DNA of 20,789 nucleotides from Candidatus Nitrosopolaris nunavutensis (GTDB lineage: Archaea; Thermoproteota; Nitrososphaeria; Nitrososphaerales; Nitrososphaeraceae). The stretch is taken from positions 1 to 20,789 of the forward strand of contig DAOM01000268.1 in assembly GCA_002501855.1 (NCBI GenBank). Reading direction: 5' to 3'. Below, in pieces: positions 6,752-14,479 of this stretch; within the stretch, counting starts at the first letter, position 1, and each line of letters opens with the position of its first letter. The notes under the pieces are model-generated. The model had not been told where the DNA came from. It did not search any database and saw only the letters and a list, made by a program, of their open reading frames with translations. Both the position numbers and the translations under genes were made by a program.

Positions 6752-7465
6752 ATGAAAAGACCATTCATGTTCTTTGATCTCGGGCAGACTTTAGTAAACG
6801 AGTGGGATTTTATTAATTACTTTGATAAGGAATTCTTAGAGATATTAAATGCGTTTGGCGCAAGAATCGATAGTCGAAATTATCGGGCAGTAAGAGACAG
6901 TGTTATTAGAAACCGCCAAATAGGTCATGAAAGTGTTAGGAAGTTAGTAACCGAAGTTTGCAAATTAATATCTCAACCTGGTTACGGCAAAATTATTACA
7001 AAAAGATTAGAACCTCAAATTGAAGAGGGACGAAGAAAATTCCTCCGCCTTTTTGATGACGCAGAAGAAACCCTCAACGATCTTTCGAGGCAGCTTGATC
7101 TTGGAATAATATCTAATCAAACTAAAGATATTGTAAGGTTATTGGAGGATTCTAACATAAGTCGATTTTTCAAGGTGAAGGTCATTTCATCGGAGGTTGG
7201 AATTGCTAAGCCTGATCCCAGAATATTCCACTTAGCATTGGACCTTGCCGCGGTGAATTGTCCAAAAGAATGTATTATGGTTGGTGATAGACTAGACACA
7301 GATATCCAGCCAGCAAATGCACTGGGAATGAAAACAATCAGGACCACAAACTCACTTTTCAAATTACAAGAACCAATGAGCGGACTTGAACGTCCAACTT
7401 ATACAATCGCTAGCTTGAGTGAGATTCCGTATGTGTTGAAAAGAATCATTAAGACCGCCGAATAG
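6752..7465 (+). CDS. HAD-superfamily hydrolase with altered motif I
   Basis: A 237-residue haloacid dehalogenase-type protein. Motif I is FFDLGQTL with nucleophile D9; the second aspartate expected two residues later is G11. Motif II is IISNQT (S121). Motif III is K153 in IAKPDP, and motif IV is GDRLDTD (D179, D184). The segment around residues 17-100 is a helical C1 cap. Most such enzymes are small-molecule phosphatases. The Asp at position +2 acts as general acid/base in phosphatases, so its absence suggests slow phosphatase activity, another reaction, or a binding role. Substrate is unknown. It is monocistronic in appearance, with the quinoprotein remnant upstream and a gene-free stretch downstream. 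Confidence 0.85.
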   Translation: MKRPFMFFDLGQTLVNEWDFINYFDKEFLEILNAFGARIDSRNYRAVRDSVIRNRQIGHESVRKLVTEVCKLISQPGYGKIITKRLEPQIEEGRRKFLRLFDDAEETLNDLSRQLDLGIISNQTKDIVRLLEDSNISRFFKVKVISSEVGIAKPDPRIFHLALDLAAVNCPKECIMVGDRLDTDIQPANALGMKTIRTTNSLFKLQEPMSGLERPTYTIASLSEIPYVLKRIIKTAE

Positions 7466-7850
7466 ATGCAAGTCTAGTTGTTGCTTGCTGGAAGAAGGAA
7501 ACCCAATTCAAACCAGCTAGTGCTGCCCTAAAAGACGGAAGAAAGGGGGATGTAAGTATAATCCATTTTAGATTTATTAATCGCTTGTATGATATTTGAA
7601 AGTATACTACAAATTATAAGATCTGAGTATAAAAAATTCAGAGGGGTTTCTACACTCTTCCTAGTATAGCAACCCAAATCGTAAATGAATTCACACAGAT
7701 CCAGTCTGATGGGGCTCGACGTATTTCCACCACCTATTTACCATGATCAATTCCATAGTGTCGATCGAAGTAGCTATTGACTTATTACGGCTATTTCCGA
7801 AAAGTCTGATTATATATGTTACCGAAAGTAACTGAAAGCTGTTATTCTTT
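7466..7850. other. 385-base region without a supported gene
   Basis: No recognisable gene. A start-less plus-strand frame (about 7468-7600) is open after the HAD gene, and a minus-strand frame extends from 7897 to 7691 across the end of the surface-protein gene; neither has family features I can name. Both may be chance or debris. Confidence 0.4.
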
Positions 7851-8606
7851 TCAACTAGCTTCAATCTTGTCCCTTTTCTTAAATACAAGTAACCCAATTA
7901 AAACACCACCGACTCCAACTAGCATAACAAGTGGCAGATAATATATTGGAGAATCAGCAGGCTTTCCCCAGAGCACCTCAAACGATATATTGCCAGAATA
8001 TGTATTGGGAGGAGAATTTGGGTCATCATTTCCATAAACCGCAATTGAACCAAGTGTGAAACCATTTACAGATAATCTATCCACCAGAACCTTTGCGCCA
8101 ATACTGATTGATAACCCTTGATTGCTATCGTATCCAATAATTATTGGCTGTGATCCTGACCAGCCATCAATACCGTTTTTATCATATAGTCTGATATATC
8201 CGGCTTCTCTCGTATTTACAGCTGCCCAAAACCTATTAGACGCACTATCCCCATACATTGCAATTTCAATGAACTTCTCGCTGGGTGCAGGTTCCTGCAA
8301 CTTTATAACTGTCTTGGCATCGGGTCTAGTCGCATAAGATACATTATTGTCTACATTTAGAATCCAGCTCTCAGATATAGGTTTGACAAAAGTATAAACA
8401 AGTGGATGCGTTCTATCATTGTTTGATGCTGTATATGGAAAATCGAATCGGAGCGAACGAATCGTCTTTATTACTTCATATTTACTTTGGGCGAAATTTG
8501 TTGTAGGTTGTGAGTTTTGGCCGAAGGCCAATAATACTGCTGAAGGCATCAACAGGGTTAACATTACTACCAGAAATAATGTCACAGACGAAGCATTAAA
8601 CCTCAT
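7851..8606 (-). CDS. Membrane-anchored extracellular protein (251 aa), unknown function
   Basis: The N-terminus is a signal peptide (hydrophobic residues about 8-28, MLTLLMPSAVLLAFG). A beta-rich extracellular region follows (about 32-220). A C-terminal membrane helix (PLVMLVGVGGVLIGLLVF) is closed by a basic stop-transfer tail KKRDK. This is the usual architecture of an archaeal type-I surface protein anchored at its C-terminus, with the body outside the cell. The middle, with WILNVDNN, YIRLYDKNG and IIIGYDSNQG, suggests a jelly-roll or lectin-like beta sandwich, but no family is recognised. No Cys are present. It has its own TATA box, and no co-transcribed partner is evident. Confidence 0.8.
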   Translation of the reverse strand: MRFNASSVTLFLVVMLTLLMPSAVLLAFGQNSQPTTNFAQSKYEVIKTIRSLRFDFPYTASNNDRTHPLVYTFVKPISESWILNVDNNVSYATRPDAKTVIKLQEPAPSEKFIEIAMYGDSASNRFWAAVNTREAGYIRLYDKNGIDGWSGSQPIIIGYDSNQGLSISIGAKVLVDRLSVNGFTLGSIAVYGNDDPNSPPNTYSGNISFEVLWGKPADSPIYYLPLVMLVGVGGVLIGLLVFKKRDKIEAS

Positions 8607-8915
8607 AAAGATTTATTGTAATTTCTGTTATTAGTAATATAAAGCATAGTTTGGAGTATGATATCCGCACATAACAATTAGCGTCTAGACAACTGGCAAT
8701 AATGTGATTGGAGATGCTCGCACTGACAGAGTACGTGATGATAACTCCCAAATGAACGGTTCTTCTTCTTTTATGCCTCATATTAATAGACACGACTAAA
8801 ATCAGGAACTCGTTGATACCAGGGGTTATTGCTTTGCCACCGCACTAAACGAACTTTATGATTTATCAAAAGAGTTACTTATCAAAGTAAAATAAGAAGC
8901 CAGACACTGTTTGGT
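8607..8915. other. 309-base spacer, possible gene fragment
   Basis: The left end holds the promoter of the surface-protein gene. On the plus strand a start-less frame around 8812-8895 reads ELVDTRGYCFATALNELYDL and ends at TAA; it looks protein-like and may be a remnant, but the family is unknown. A TATA-like gtaaaataag at 8887-8896 could serve the gene at 8916. Confidence 0.4.
8634..8643 (-). promoter_or_regulatory. TATA box for the surface-protein gene
   Basis: The minus strand reads ctttatatta, centred about 33 bases before the ATG at 8606, giving a predicted leader of under 10 bases. Confidence 0.5.
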
Positions 8916-9077
8916 ATGTTTGAATATCTGATCTATCCTGCAATCGGGTTTGTAGTAACTCTAGTAGGACTTGAAGCAGTCTGGCACTTTACAGCTTGCA
9001 AGATACACGACAAGACGATAAAGCCCTTGTATGTACAAGGAGGTAAAGCTTGCTCTAGCGAGCACTTAGAAAGATGA
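8916..9077 (+). CDS. Small membrane protein (53 aa) coupled to a receiver gene
   Basis: An ATG at 8916 opens a 53-residue frame ending in TGA at 9075-9077. Residues 3-27 form one hydrophobic helix (YLIYPAIGFVVTLVGLEAVW), followed by a polar, basic tail with two Cys. The stop codon overlaps the ATG of the receiver gene in an ATGA, which implies translational coupling and argues strongly that this short frame is real. A TATA-like sequence about 25 bases upstream would make it leaderless. No family is recognised; by position it may be a membrane partner of the receiver protein. Confidence 0.6.
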   Translation: MFEYLIYPAIGFVVTLVGLEAVWHFTACKIHDKTIKPLYVQGGKACSSEHLER

Positions 9078-9525
9078 AGAAGAAGGAAGGGGATGCAGAG
9101 AACAGAAGCAAAGGGAGGCTATTAGTCAATAAGACGTCAATGAGGATTCTTGTAGTTGATGATGAACCCGACATTAACACAACATTAGAGAAAGCGTTAG
9201 AACAAAATGGATTCAAAGTTGATTCGTATGAGTGTCCTCTCATGGCTTTAGAGAATTTCACGCCTCATTATTACGATCTAGCAATTCTTGATATTAAGAT
9301 GCCCGAAATGAATGGCTTTTCATTTTACAGGGAAATTAAGAAATTAGACAAGAATCTTAGGATCTGTTTTCTTACAGCAGGAGAAATGTATTATGGAGTA
9401 TACTCAGATATATTTTCTCTTTACCTGCTAACTATTTCATTCGAAAGCCTATTGGCAATGAAGATCTGATTAAACGTATAGACGAAATTATCAATAATGT
9501 GACAATACAACTCGGTAGTAAATAG
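9074..9525 (+). pseudogene. Response-regulator receiver domain, one frameshift
   Basis: A single CheY-like receiver with a short N-terminal extension. Residues from MRILVVDDEPDI carry the acidic pair; LAILDIKMPEMNGF has the phospho-acceptor Asp; FLTAG supplies the Thr. The frame then breaks near 9415-9422. Adding one base restores SLPANYFIRKPIGNEDLIKR, which contains the conserved receiver Lys (RKP), and the protein ends at TAG 9523-9525. As it stands the product loses this Lys and helix 5, and ends in about 20 unrelated residues. The inner ATG at 9140 is an alternative start; the ATGA overlap favours 9074. It has no output domain, as is frequent in Thaumarchaeota. A single sequencing error could explain the break. 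Confidence 0.82.
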
Positions 9526-9581
9526 TATGGTGTTAGTAAAAGGACCGTTTGAATGACTACCCGATTTTTTGAACAAGGTCA

Positions 9582-9819
9582 GTGTATGGCACCGTTACCG
9601 CAAAGGTGAGACAGCCGTCGAAGAGAATTTTGATTATAGAAGATGATCCTGATATTACTCTGACCTTCAAAGGGGGGTATAGAAAACAACAATGGTAACG
9701 ATGGCAACAATAAAAGAATTGAAGTATATACATATCACAACTCAATATGTATTATTATTGATGAATCCAATATTTCACTAGCGATAATGGAAAAAAGGAG
9801 TCGAGAATTCAGAATATGA
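9582..9819 (+). pseudogene. Truncated second response-regulator receiver
   Basis: A GTG at 9582 opens a frame reading PSKRILIIEDDPDITLTFK, the start of a receiver domain with its acidic pair. A run of six G (9672-9677) carries one base too many. Beyond it the frame continues as GIENNNGNDGNNKRIEVYTY and then runs into unrelated sequence, stopping at 9817-9819. The Asn-rich insertion followed by IEVYTY is, to my recollection, typical of thaumarchaeal receivers. The phospho-acceptor Asp, the Thr and the Lys are all missing, so this is a gene fragment, independent of the frameshift question. Confidence 0.75.
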
Positions 9820-10775
9820 TAATGTAAGAGAATTAACAATCTCTCTCAAAAAACGAGGAATTGGCTTAAGTGAGCTTGCTTGCTCTTTCAGACTAAATAA
9901 TTATACTAAATATATGGGCACGAATGAAGACAAAATCGAATCGTTCCTAGTCAATTTGGTCAATTCACCCGAACCCGAAAGGCTGATCGACGTCGCAAAT
10001 CAGGTCGCGTGTGTATCAATCTCTGAATCAATACCACTTGCAGACTTGTAGGGGCCATGTAAAACTAAAGGGGAAGAAGAGCAAAGACTTCAAGAAGAAA
10101 TCAACAAGCACGCGCGATTTTAGAAAGTACAAATGTGGAAATACAAACCGTAAACCGGTACAAGCAATTCAAGGCGGAATTAAGTAAACATAATCTCTCC
10201 TCTGAAGACACTAACAGGCTTTTAACACTACTTAATAACATCAAACAATATCGAGACGATCCTAGGAAAATAATCGAGGAATTCTCTAAAATCAAATCGT
10301 TAAAACGAAGAGAGAGCATTGCAAGATAATTGAGAAAGGCTAGATGTCAAAGTGTATTACCATTAGCTGAACAAATTATTCGGCTTCGAATTGGACTATA
10401 TAAGCTGTTCGCGTTTCATACAGCTGTTAGCGAAAAGGCTGAAATGTATAATTTGTCAATGGAGATTACCGTGTGATCGAGGATGTCCAAGACTATAACA
10501 AATTGGGTGGTATGAAAAAGGAATTGTATAACACAAGAACGCGAGTATTTACCATGAAAGAAATTTCTGCGCGCCAAAATAACGCAGTAATGACATTGTT
10601 TAGGTTACAAAATTATTATGGTATAAGCGATGACCAGATATTTAAGCTGTGCAAATTTTTTGAAAAATATGATTATACTATTAATTCAAAATCTTTTGGA
10701 TCTGATTTGGACAAGTATGAAGGCTTCCTTAATGAATTGACAAGAACATATAGAAATCAAATGATAAGAGATTAA
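9784..10775 (+). pseudogene. Thaumarchaeal long coiled-coil protein gene, multiply broken
   Basis: Five stretches in three frames make one protein-like series. They are: LTISLKKRGIGLSELACSFR with RLNNYTKYMG (9830-10048); EEEQRLQEEIN (about 10070-10100); ARAILESTNVEIQTVNRYKQ onward (10110-10326); after an in-frame TAA at 10327, LPLAEQIIRLRIGLYKLFAF (about 10358-10418); and YRVIEDVQDYNKLGGMKKEL to the stop at 10773-10775. The segments are Lys/Glu-rich helices, consistent with a long coiled coil. Proteins of this style follow receiver genes or HTH regions in Nitrososphaera-like genomes; I recall the type but no name. At least three frameshifts and two or more stops make a sequencing artefact unlikely. 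Function is unknown, perhaps DNA organisation or signalling. Confidence 0.7.
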
Positions 10776-10823
10776 AGAACCTCCAGATAAAAGATAAATA
10801 GTTGTATATTTACTGCTTTGATC

Positions 10824-11000
10824 ATGTATTTCGAGAGAATATTTGCTATTGTTACTGTTTTAAGTGCAGCAGCACTAATAGGAATCGTGCCAAACAGCGT
10901 TGTAGGAACAGCATCTGCAGCTGGTGGTGGTGGCGGATCCAGTAATGTTAGGGGCGGCTTCGGTGGTGGCGGCTGTAGCACCAACGGGAACAGAAGATGA
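10824..11000 (+). CDS. Short secreted Gly-rich peptide (58 aa), or start of a frameshifted gene
   Basis: The ATG at 10824 begins a signal peptide (FERIFAIVTVLSAAALIGIV) with an Ala-Ser-Ala cleavage-like site, then a Gly-rich mature part (AGGGGGSS, RGGFGGGG) ending in CSTNGNRR. A second frame overlaps it from about 10980 to 11121 and reads APTGTEDEILNVYEYLNR followed by a CTRC motif. Losing one base would fuse the two into a protein of about 98 residues, so this may be another broken gene. The Gly-rich style recalls the tail of the protein at 442-1129. The second frame's end overlaps the convergent zinc-finger gene. Confidence 0.5.
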   Translation: MYFERIFAIVTVLSAAALIGIVPNSVVGTASAAGGGGGSSNVRGGFGGGGCSTNGNRR

Positions 11001-11095
11001 AATACTAAATGTGTACGAATATTTGAACAGGGCCCGGTGTGAATCTGCGGCAACAATCTTACAGGCCGCGCTAAAATGTACTAGATGTGGCAAAA

Positions 11096-11524
11096 TCATA
11101 AGATTTTTGGACTACTATTGATTGCAAAATCAGACTCCGGGTCCCGTGAAATTTTCAGGACTTTCAAACGCTTAGAGTAATAATATCGCCAACTATCTAT
11201 GCTTTGCAATGAAGTAAAATATTCATTGATGAGTCGTCGGTTACGAAAATCTTCCGGCGTAGGACAATACATTTTGCCTGGATGTTCATATTCTATGTGT
11301 TTGACACGCTCTTCATCGCTTGGATAATACTCGCAGCAGTAAAGGCATTTGAATGTCTTATTTGAGGCTGCGCATTCGGGGACAACATTCTCACCAGACT
11401 TCGATTTCGAAGACGTTTCGGAGACATTATTATTTGAATATGAGAAATTATTCGATTTCTGCGGATCGGATAATTTTTCACATTTCCTGGCTGGAAGTGC
11501 TAGATCACATATTGTCTGTTCCAT
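11096..11524 (-). CDS. C2H2 zinc-finger protein (142 aa)
   Basis: One classical finger is seen: C60 and C63 (FKCLYC), then H76 and H81 (HIEYEH), followed by PGKMYCP. This pattern of a single finger closed by HPGKxxxP recurs in small thaumarchaeal proteins. The N-terminal 55 residues are Ser/Asn-rich and probably disordered. The C-terminal 50 residues are helical and basic (LINEYFTSLQSIDSWRYYY) and could bind nucleic acid or a partner. Role is unknown; nucleic-acid binding is the default inference. It is intact and stands alone. The frame is also open on the opposite strand, but that translation lacks the finger. Confidence 0.72.
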   Translation of the reverse strand: MEQTICDLALPARKCEKLSDPQKSNNFSYSNNNVSETSSKSKSGENVVPECAASNKTFKCLYCCEYYPSDEERVKHIEYEHPGKMYCPTPEDFRNRRLINEYFTSLQSIDSWRYYYSKRLKVLKISRDPESDFAINSSPKIL

Positions 11525-11609
11525 TTGCTTGTAATTAGCTAGTGATTTTGGTGTTTTGAAAATAATCGTCGGAGTCCTCCTTCTAGATTTGAATTATTGT
11601 TGGCGGTAG

Positions 11610-11819
11610 GTGTCGGCGGTTGAAGGTATTTTTTGGGTTCGTCATAAAGCATTGAAACAAACTGGCAGTGGCCGTTATTCTATAGGACAAAAACATTGTG
11701 AGATATGTGAAATTTTCTTGAAGAGGGATGGATTATGGTGTCCATGCTGTGGTTGTAGATTGAGAATTACACCATGTAACTTGAAATATAAAGCTGAATT
11801 GCGGACAAGGAAGATATAG
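11610..11819 (+). CDS. Zinc-ribbon protein (69 aa)
   Basis: The product has two Cys pairs, CEIC (residues about 30-33) and CPCC (about 44-47), around the core KHCEICEIFLKRDGLWCPCC. The basic C-terminus is CRLRITPCNLKYKAELRTRK. Four Cys should bind one zinc. The family appears to be thaumarchaeal and lineage-specific, probably nucleic-acid binding given the basic tail; this is inference. The GTG at 11610 directly follows an in-frame TAG, so it is the furthest upstream start; the true start could be later. A partly deleted paralogue lies on the other strand at 18752-18930. Confidence 0.65.
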   Translation: MSAVEGIFWVRHKALKQTGSGRYSIGQKHCEICEIFLKRDGLWCPCCGCRLRITPCNLKYKAELRTRKI

Positions 11820-12160
11820 AAAAATCTAGACTACCCTCAGTATGCTTATGCAGGCAGCCACCTATGCATGAGCTTCTCATCGAGAACATATTTGCACATA
11901 ACAGGGACAATTGAGCATGCATTTAGTAAGGGTTCTTTAGTAATAACTTCAATTACACAACGATATGAGAGTAAGCCGTAAACGGGTTTAAACTGGATCC
12001 GACAATATATTTTGCGCATGCAGGTCTAAAAGCTAGAGATAATCCAAAAGAGTTCTATTGGTCTTTAGAGTGTGCATCCAGCTCGTCTTTAATAGAAGTA
12101 ATACAACAACAAAAAGTCAGATAGTAGTTAAGATATTGAGCGAATTATGTCATTTTTTGT
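11820..12160. other. 341-base region with a start-less coding remnant
   Basis: On the plus strand an open stretch at 11975-12124 encodes LDPTIYFAHAGLKARDNPKE and about 25 more residues ending IEVIQQQKVR. It lacks an in-frame start and is preceded by a stop. The composition looks like a protein C-terminus, but I cannot name the family. The rest (11820-11970) shows no gene. Confidence 0.45.
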
Positions 12161-12332
12161 CTACTTCACGTTCTTTGCACATGCATCACAATATTTTTCT
12201 ACTAAAATTACCCCATCGCCCACATTGAACAAAGCCTCCTGAGTGGCATTAAGGCCACAAGTTACACAAAACTTAGGCTTCGAACTAGTCTTCTCGTCGA
12301 ACAATCTAAATTGTATAAAATTTTTCTGCATC
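12161..12332 (-). pseudogene. Small zinc-ribbon protein gene with one extra base
   Basis: The ATG at 12332 opens MQKNFIQFRLF. Removing one base at a T triplet (complement of 12300-12302) continues as DEKTSSKPKFCVTCGLNATQ, then ALFNVGDGVILVEKYCDACA, ending at 12161-12163, for 56 residues in total. CVTC and CDAC are the two Cys pairs of a zinc ribbon. As written the frame stops after about 15 residues. The intact C-terminal half suggests either a very recent lesion or a one-base sequencing error. Confidence 0.65.
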
Positions 12333-12535
12333 TCTAAGTCCTCATCTTACAAGCTGTTATAAAATTGCTGCTGGAGTAGTAATAGTATATGTCCTCCATT
12401 TGTAAATGTACCCCTGGGACCTATAAGAACTTTCTAGTCACGCTTCTATTGTAGTTATATTTGCTCTTGTTGACTTTACCAGTTGAGAATAATTGAATTT
12501 TGCATTATGGTAATGAAAACCAATTAGGTCTACAA

Positions 12536-12710
12536 TTGAGGTACAGCAGAGGCAGGAGTAATGGTGGCGGTGGTATTAGAGGCTTCAAAAGAGCATCACC
12601 TGCTCGAAAGCCAGTCGAAGCAGGTATAATATGATTAGACATTCTGGAAATCAGCAGAAAAGGCGCACGGGAATACAAGTAGGAGACAATGGTTTAAACG
12701 TATGACTAGT
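12536..12710 (+). pseudogene. Remnant of a TRAM-domain small protein
   Basis: From a TTG at 12536 the frame reads an Arg/Gly-rich N-terminus (RYSRGRSNGGGGIRGF), then ARKPVEAG, and stops at TGA 12632-12634. Past the stop, in the same frame, comes DILEISRKG before a second stop. Archaeal stand-alone TRAM proteins share this order: Gly/Arg-rich leader, KPVExG, then a strand ending EISRxGDGIA. TRAM proteins bind RNA and act as RNA chaperones. The remaining half of the domain is lost. The match rests on short motifs, so the call is moderate. Confidence 0.5.
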
Positions 12711-12736
12711 CTGTAATCGAGAGGTGTAGAGTGGAA

Positions 12737-12985
12737 TCATTGAACACATAAAGGTAATACAGACGTAGAGGAAAACAAGGGAATAATATCCCTGCTGTGT
12801 TCTATGGCATCTTGAATCTCATATCCCCAGTTCTGACCTGGAAGAATTTTGTATTTGTCTAACCATGCGTTTAGACCTGCGTTCTTTAATTCATTATAGG
12901 GCCTCATCGCTGCGTCGAAGTCTTCTCTAGCATAACTACTAGATCGTATTTTCTTGACCACTCTTAGATGACGGTCCCTGTCCAT
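12737..12985 (-). pseudogene. Truncated TIR-domain protein
   Basis: The 82-residue frame contains SYAREDFDAAMRPYNELKNA, then LNAWLDKYKILPGQNWGYEI and IEHSRDIIPLFSSTSV. This matches the first half of TIR_2-type domains: SYAxxD, the WLD strand, PGQxW, and I-x2-AI/IE-x-S. It breaks off after FSSTSV where families usually continue with a xVQxExxxAL helix; only CVQ remains before the stop. A normal TIR domain has about 130 residues. The first beta strand is also altered (KKIRSSSYA). TIR domains in prokaryotes act as NAD-consuming effectors or scaffolds; this fragment is unlikely to be active. A GTP/NLR-like partner was not found. Confidence 0.7.
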
Positions 12986-13344
12986 TCAAAGTCAAGGTCG
13001 TTATGACAAATATGGGTAGGGAATTATAAAAGTCTGAACGTATTTAGTGTGTATGCAGGGACAGGATAAAATCATCGGGTGCAAATTCTGACTACTATTT
13101 ATTGGTCTGGTCGATTTCTGACTGAAACGGTGCTTGAAGCATATCGTTAGTGATATTACATTACTAATAGACGATTATTCTAGTACAATCTATGTCTTAT
13201 AGATCTTGAATAAGAGATATTCGAGTAACGCATCATGCTATACTTAAGATATTAATATCCTGAATTAAGTAGCAATCTACTTTATAGTACAATACAAAGT
13301 CTAGAGTTAAAAAAAGGGAATTTTTTCGGACTGCAGGAGAAAAG
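12986..13344. other. 359-base spacer without a supported gene
   Basis: AT-rich, with stops in all frames. The only feature is a T-run after the ferredoxin gene on the minus strand (13309-13315). Confidence 0.5.
13309..13315 (-). terminator. T-run terminator of the ferredoxin gene
   Basis: On the minus strand seven consecutive T follow CCC, about 30 bases past the ferredoxin stop. Oligo-T tracts terminate archaeal transcription without needing a hairpin. Confidence 0.4.
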
Positions 13345-13638
13345 TTATCCTTCTTCCCAGCCCTTTGTGAACACTGCGTTCTTCTTCAATGGAATTGGCT
13401 GGCCTGGCGTATAGTCCATCGGTCTCATCCAGAAGATTGCCTTTGTTGGGCAAACACCAATGCATGCTCCGTCAGAGATGCATCTTTCTGGGTAAAAGAC
13501 AAATGCTTTACCTCTCTTCCATCCTTCCACGGGCTTTACTCTCAGTACATCTGGACCGAGAGCTGTACAAATCTCAACACAGAGCGCACAGCCAATACAG
13601 TGTTGTTCGCTAATATCCGGAATTATTGCGACTGGCAT
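13345..13638 (-). CDS. Dicluster ferredoxin, 7Fe-like (97 aa)
   Basis: A soluble electron carrier. The first cluster motif is complete: C14, C17, C20 and C24 (HCIGCALCVEIC). The second reads C53, D56, C59, C63-P64 (CISDGACIGVCP), so Asp stands where the second Cys is expected. By analogy with the zinc-containing ferredoxin of Sulfolobus, in which a CIADG motif holds a [3Fe-4S] cluster, this site may bind [3Fe-4S] or an Asp-ligated [4Fe-4S] cluster. The order is reversed relative to the Sulfolobus protein, where the Asp motif comes first. The C-terminal 30 residues are Pro/Lys-rich. No adjacent oxidoreductase is seen. It has a strong TATA box, a very short leader and a T-run terminator, so it is a single-gene unit. 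Confidence 0.92.
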   Translation of the reverse strand: MPVAIIPDISEQHCIGCALCVEICTALGPDVLRVKPVEGWKRGKAFVFYPERCISDGACIGVCPTKAIFWMRPMDYTPGQPIPLKKNAVFTKGWEEG

Positions 13639-13964
13639 CTAATTCACTTATCTTCGATCTATACTGAAACTATTTAAACACTATGCCGTTTTTATAACAG
13701 TGATATAAAATTACATTCCTATTGGAGAGTATATTCTGCATACAGAGATATATGCTGTCTACATATTAGAAACCGCATGGGGTATTTAAAATCTTGTTCA
13801 GGATGAGGGTTAGTTAGTTTTTATAATATGTTACAGCGAACGTGGTATCTATACGTACTTTATTAATGTATAATATATGCGATAATTTTAGACTCGATTT
13901 GGACCTTCAATTTATTCTAACTGCGCTCTTTATTCCAGTGCCTGACAAATGTCGGTTTGTTTTC
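13639..13964. other. 326-base AT-rich spacer
   Basis: Holds the ferredoxin promoter at its left edge. Several TATA-like stretches (around 13790 and 13870) have no associated gene. Nothing else was found. Confidence 0.5.
13671..13678 (-). promoter_or_regulatory. TATA box of the ferredoxin gene
   Basis: Reads tttaaata on the minus strand, centred about 37 bases before the ATG at 13638. It predicts a leader of about 10 bases. Confidence 0.55.
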
Positions 13965-14245
13965 TTATAGTTTTGCATATGACCGCACGTTAAAATAAGG
14001 CATAAGTCTCCAGCCAATTTCGTCACATTCTCTGCAGTCATACATGTAAGATGAAGAAGATCTATGTGCTTCTCCTACAACACACCCTGATGCACGCTTG
14101 AGTTCAAAATACCATTTCAGCCATCCAGGAGATAGAGCGGTTGGTAATTGTTGTCCTGTTTCCAGGCGTGTAGCCCCACGTTGGGGAAATATCGTATAGC
14201 TTCAACGGTTTTTTTTACCTCCTCAAAAACGAGATTGTTCTTCAT
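13965..14245 (-). pseudogene. Conserved-looking 93-aa protein with one frameshift
   Basis: The ATG at 14245 opens MKNNLVFEEVKKTVEAIRYF. Just after RYFP one base is missing (near 14183). The other frame then gives RGATRLETGQQLPTALSPGW, LKWYFELKRASGCVVGEAHR, SYMYDCRECDEIGWRLMPYF and ends SYAKL at 13965-13967. The last part carries a CREC pair. The repaired protein has 93 residues, is soluble, and is not of a family I can name. That the whole second frame stays open and well composed suggests either a recent lesion or a sequencing error in the CCCC/GGGG-rich spot. Confidence 0.6.
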
Positions 14246-14479
14246 GTTGTATGATTAGACATTCCAATATTGGAGGTTTATCTCTTCCAGCCAAAAAAGA
14301 TCACACCCAATTCCTGCGGAATCAAAGCCACTTACCTACTTTAGACAGAATTAATCAAATTCCAACATTCTATGTCTTTAGTATTTTGACAAGAGAACTG
14401 ATTAAAGCTGCTAATAAATATGCATATCTTGCATTAATTGATATTAGTAAACCCTGTGTCATTTTCAAATTTATCGCAA

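Noticed and set aside
12630..14262. Shared string tatgattagacattc at about 12630 and 14250
   Set aside because: A single 15-base match; at the first site it lies inside the TRAM remnant, and the flanks do not align, so no repeat or att site is implied.
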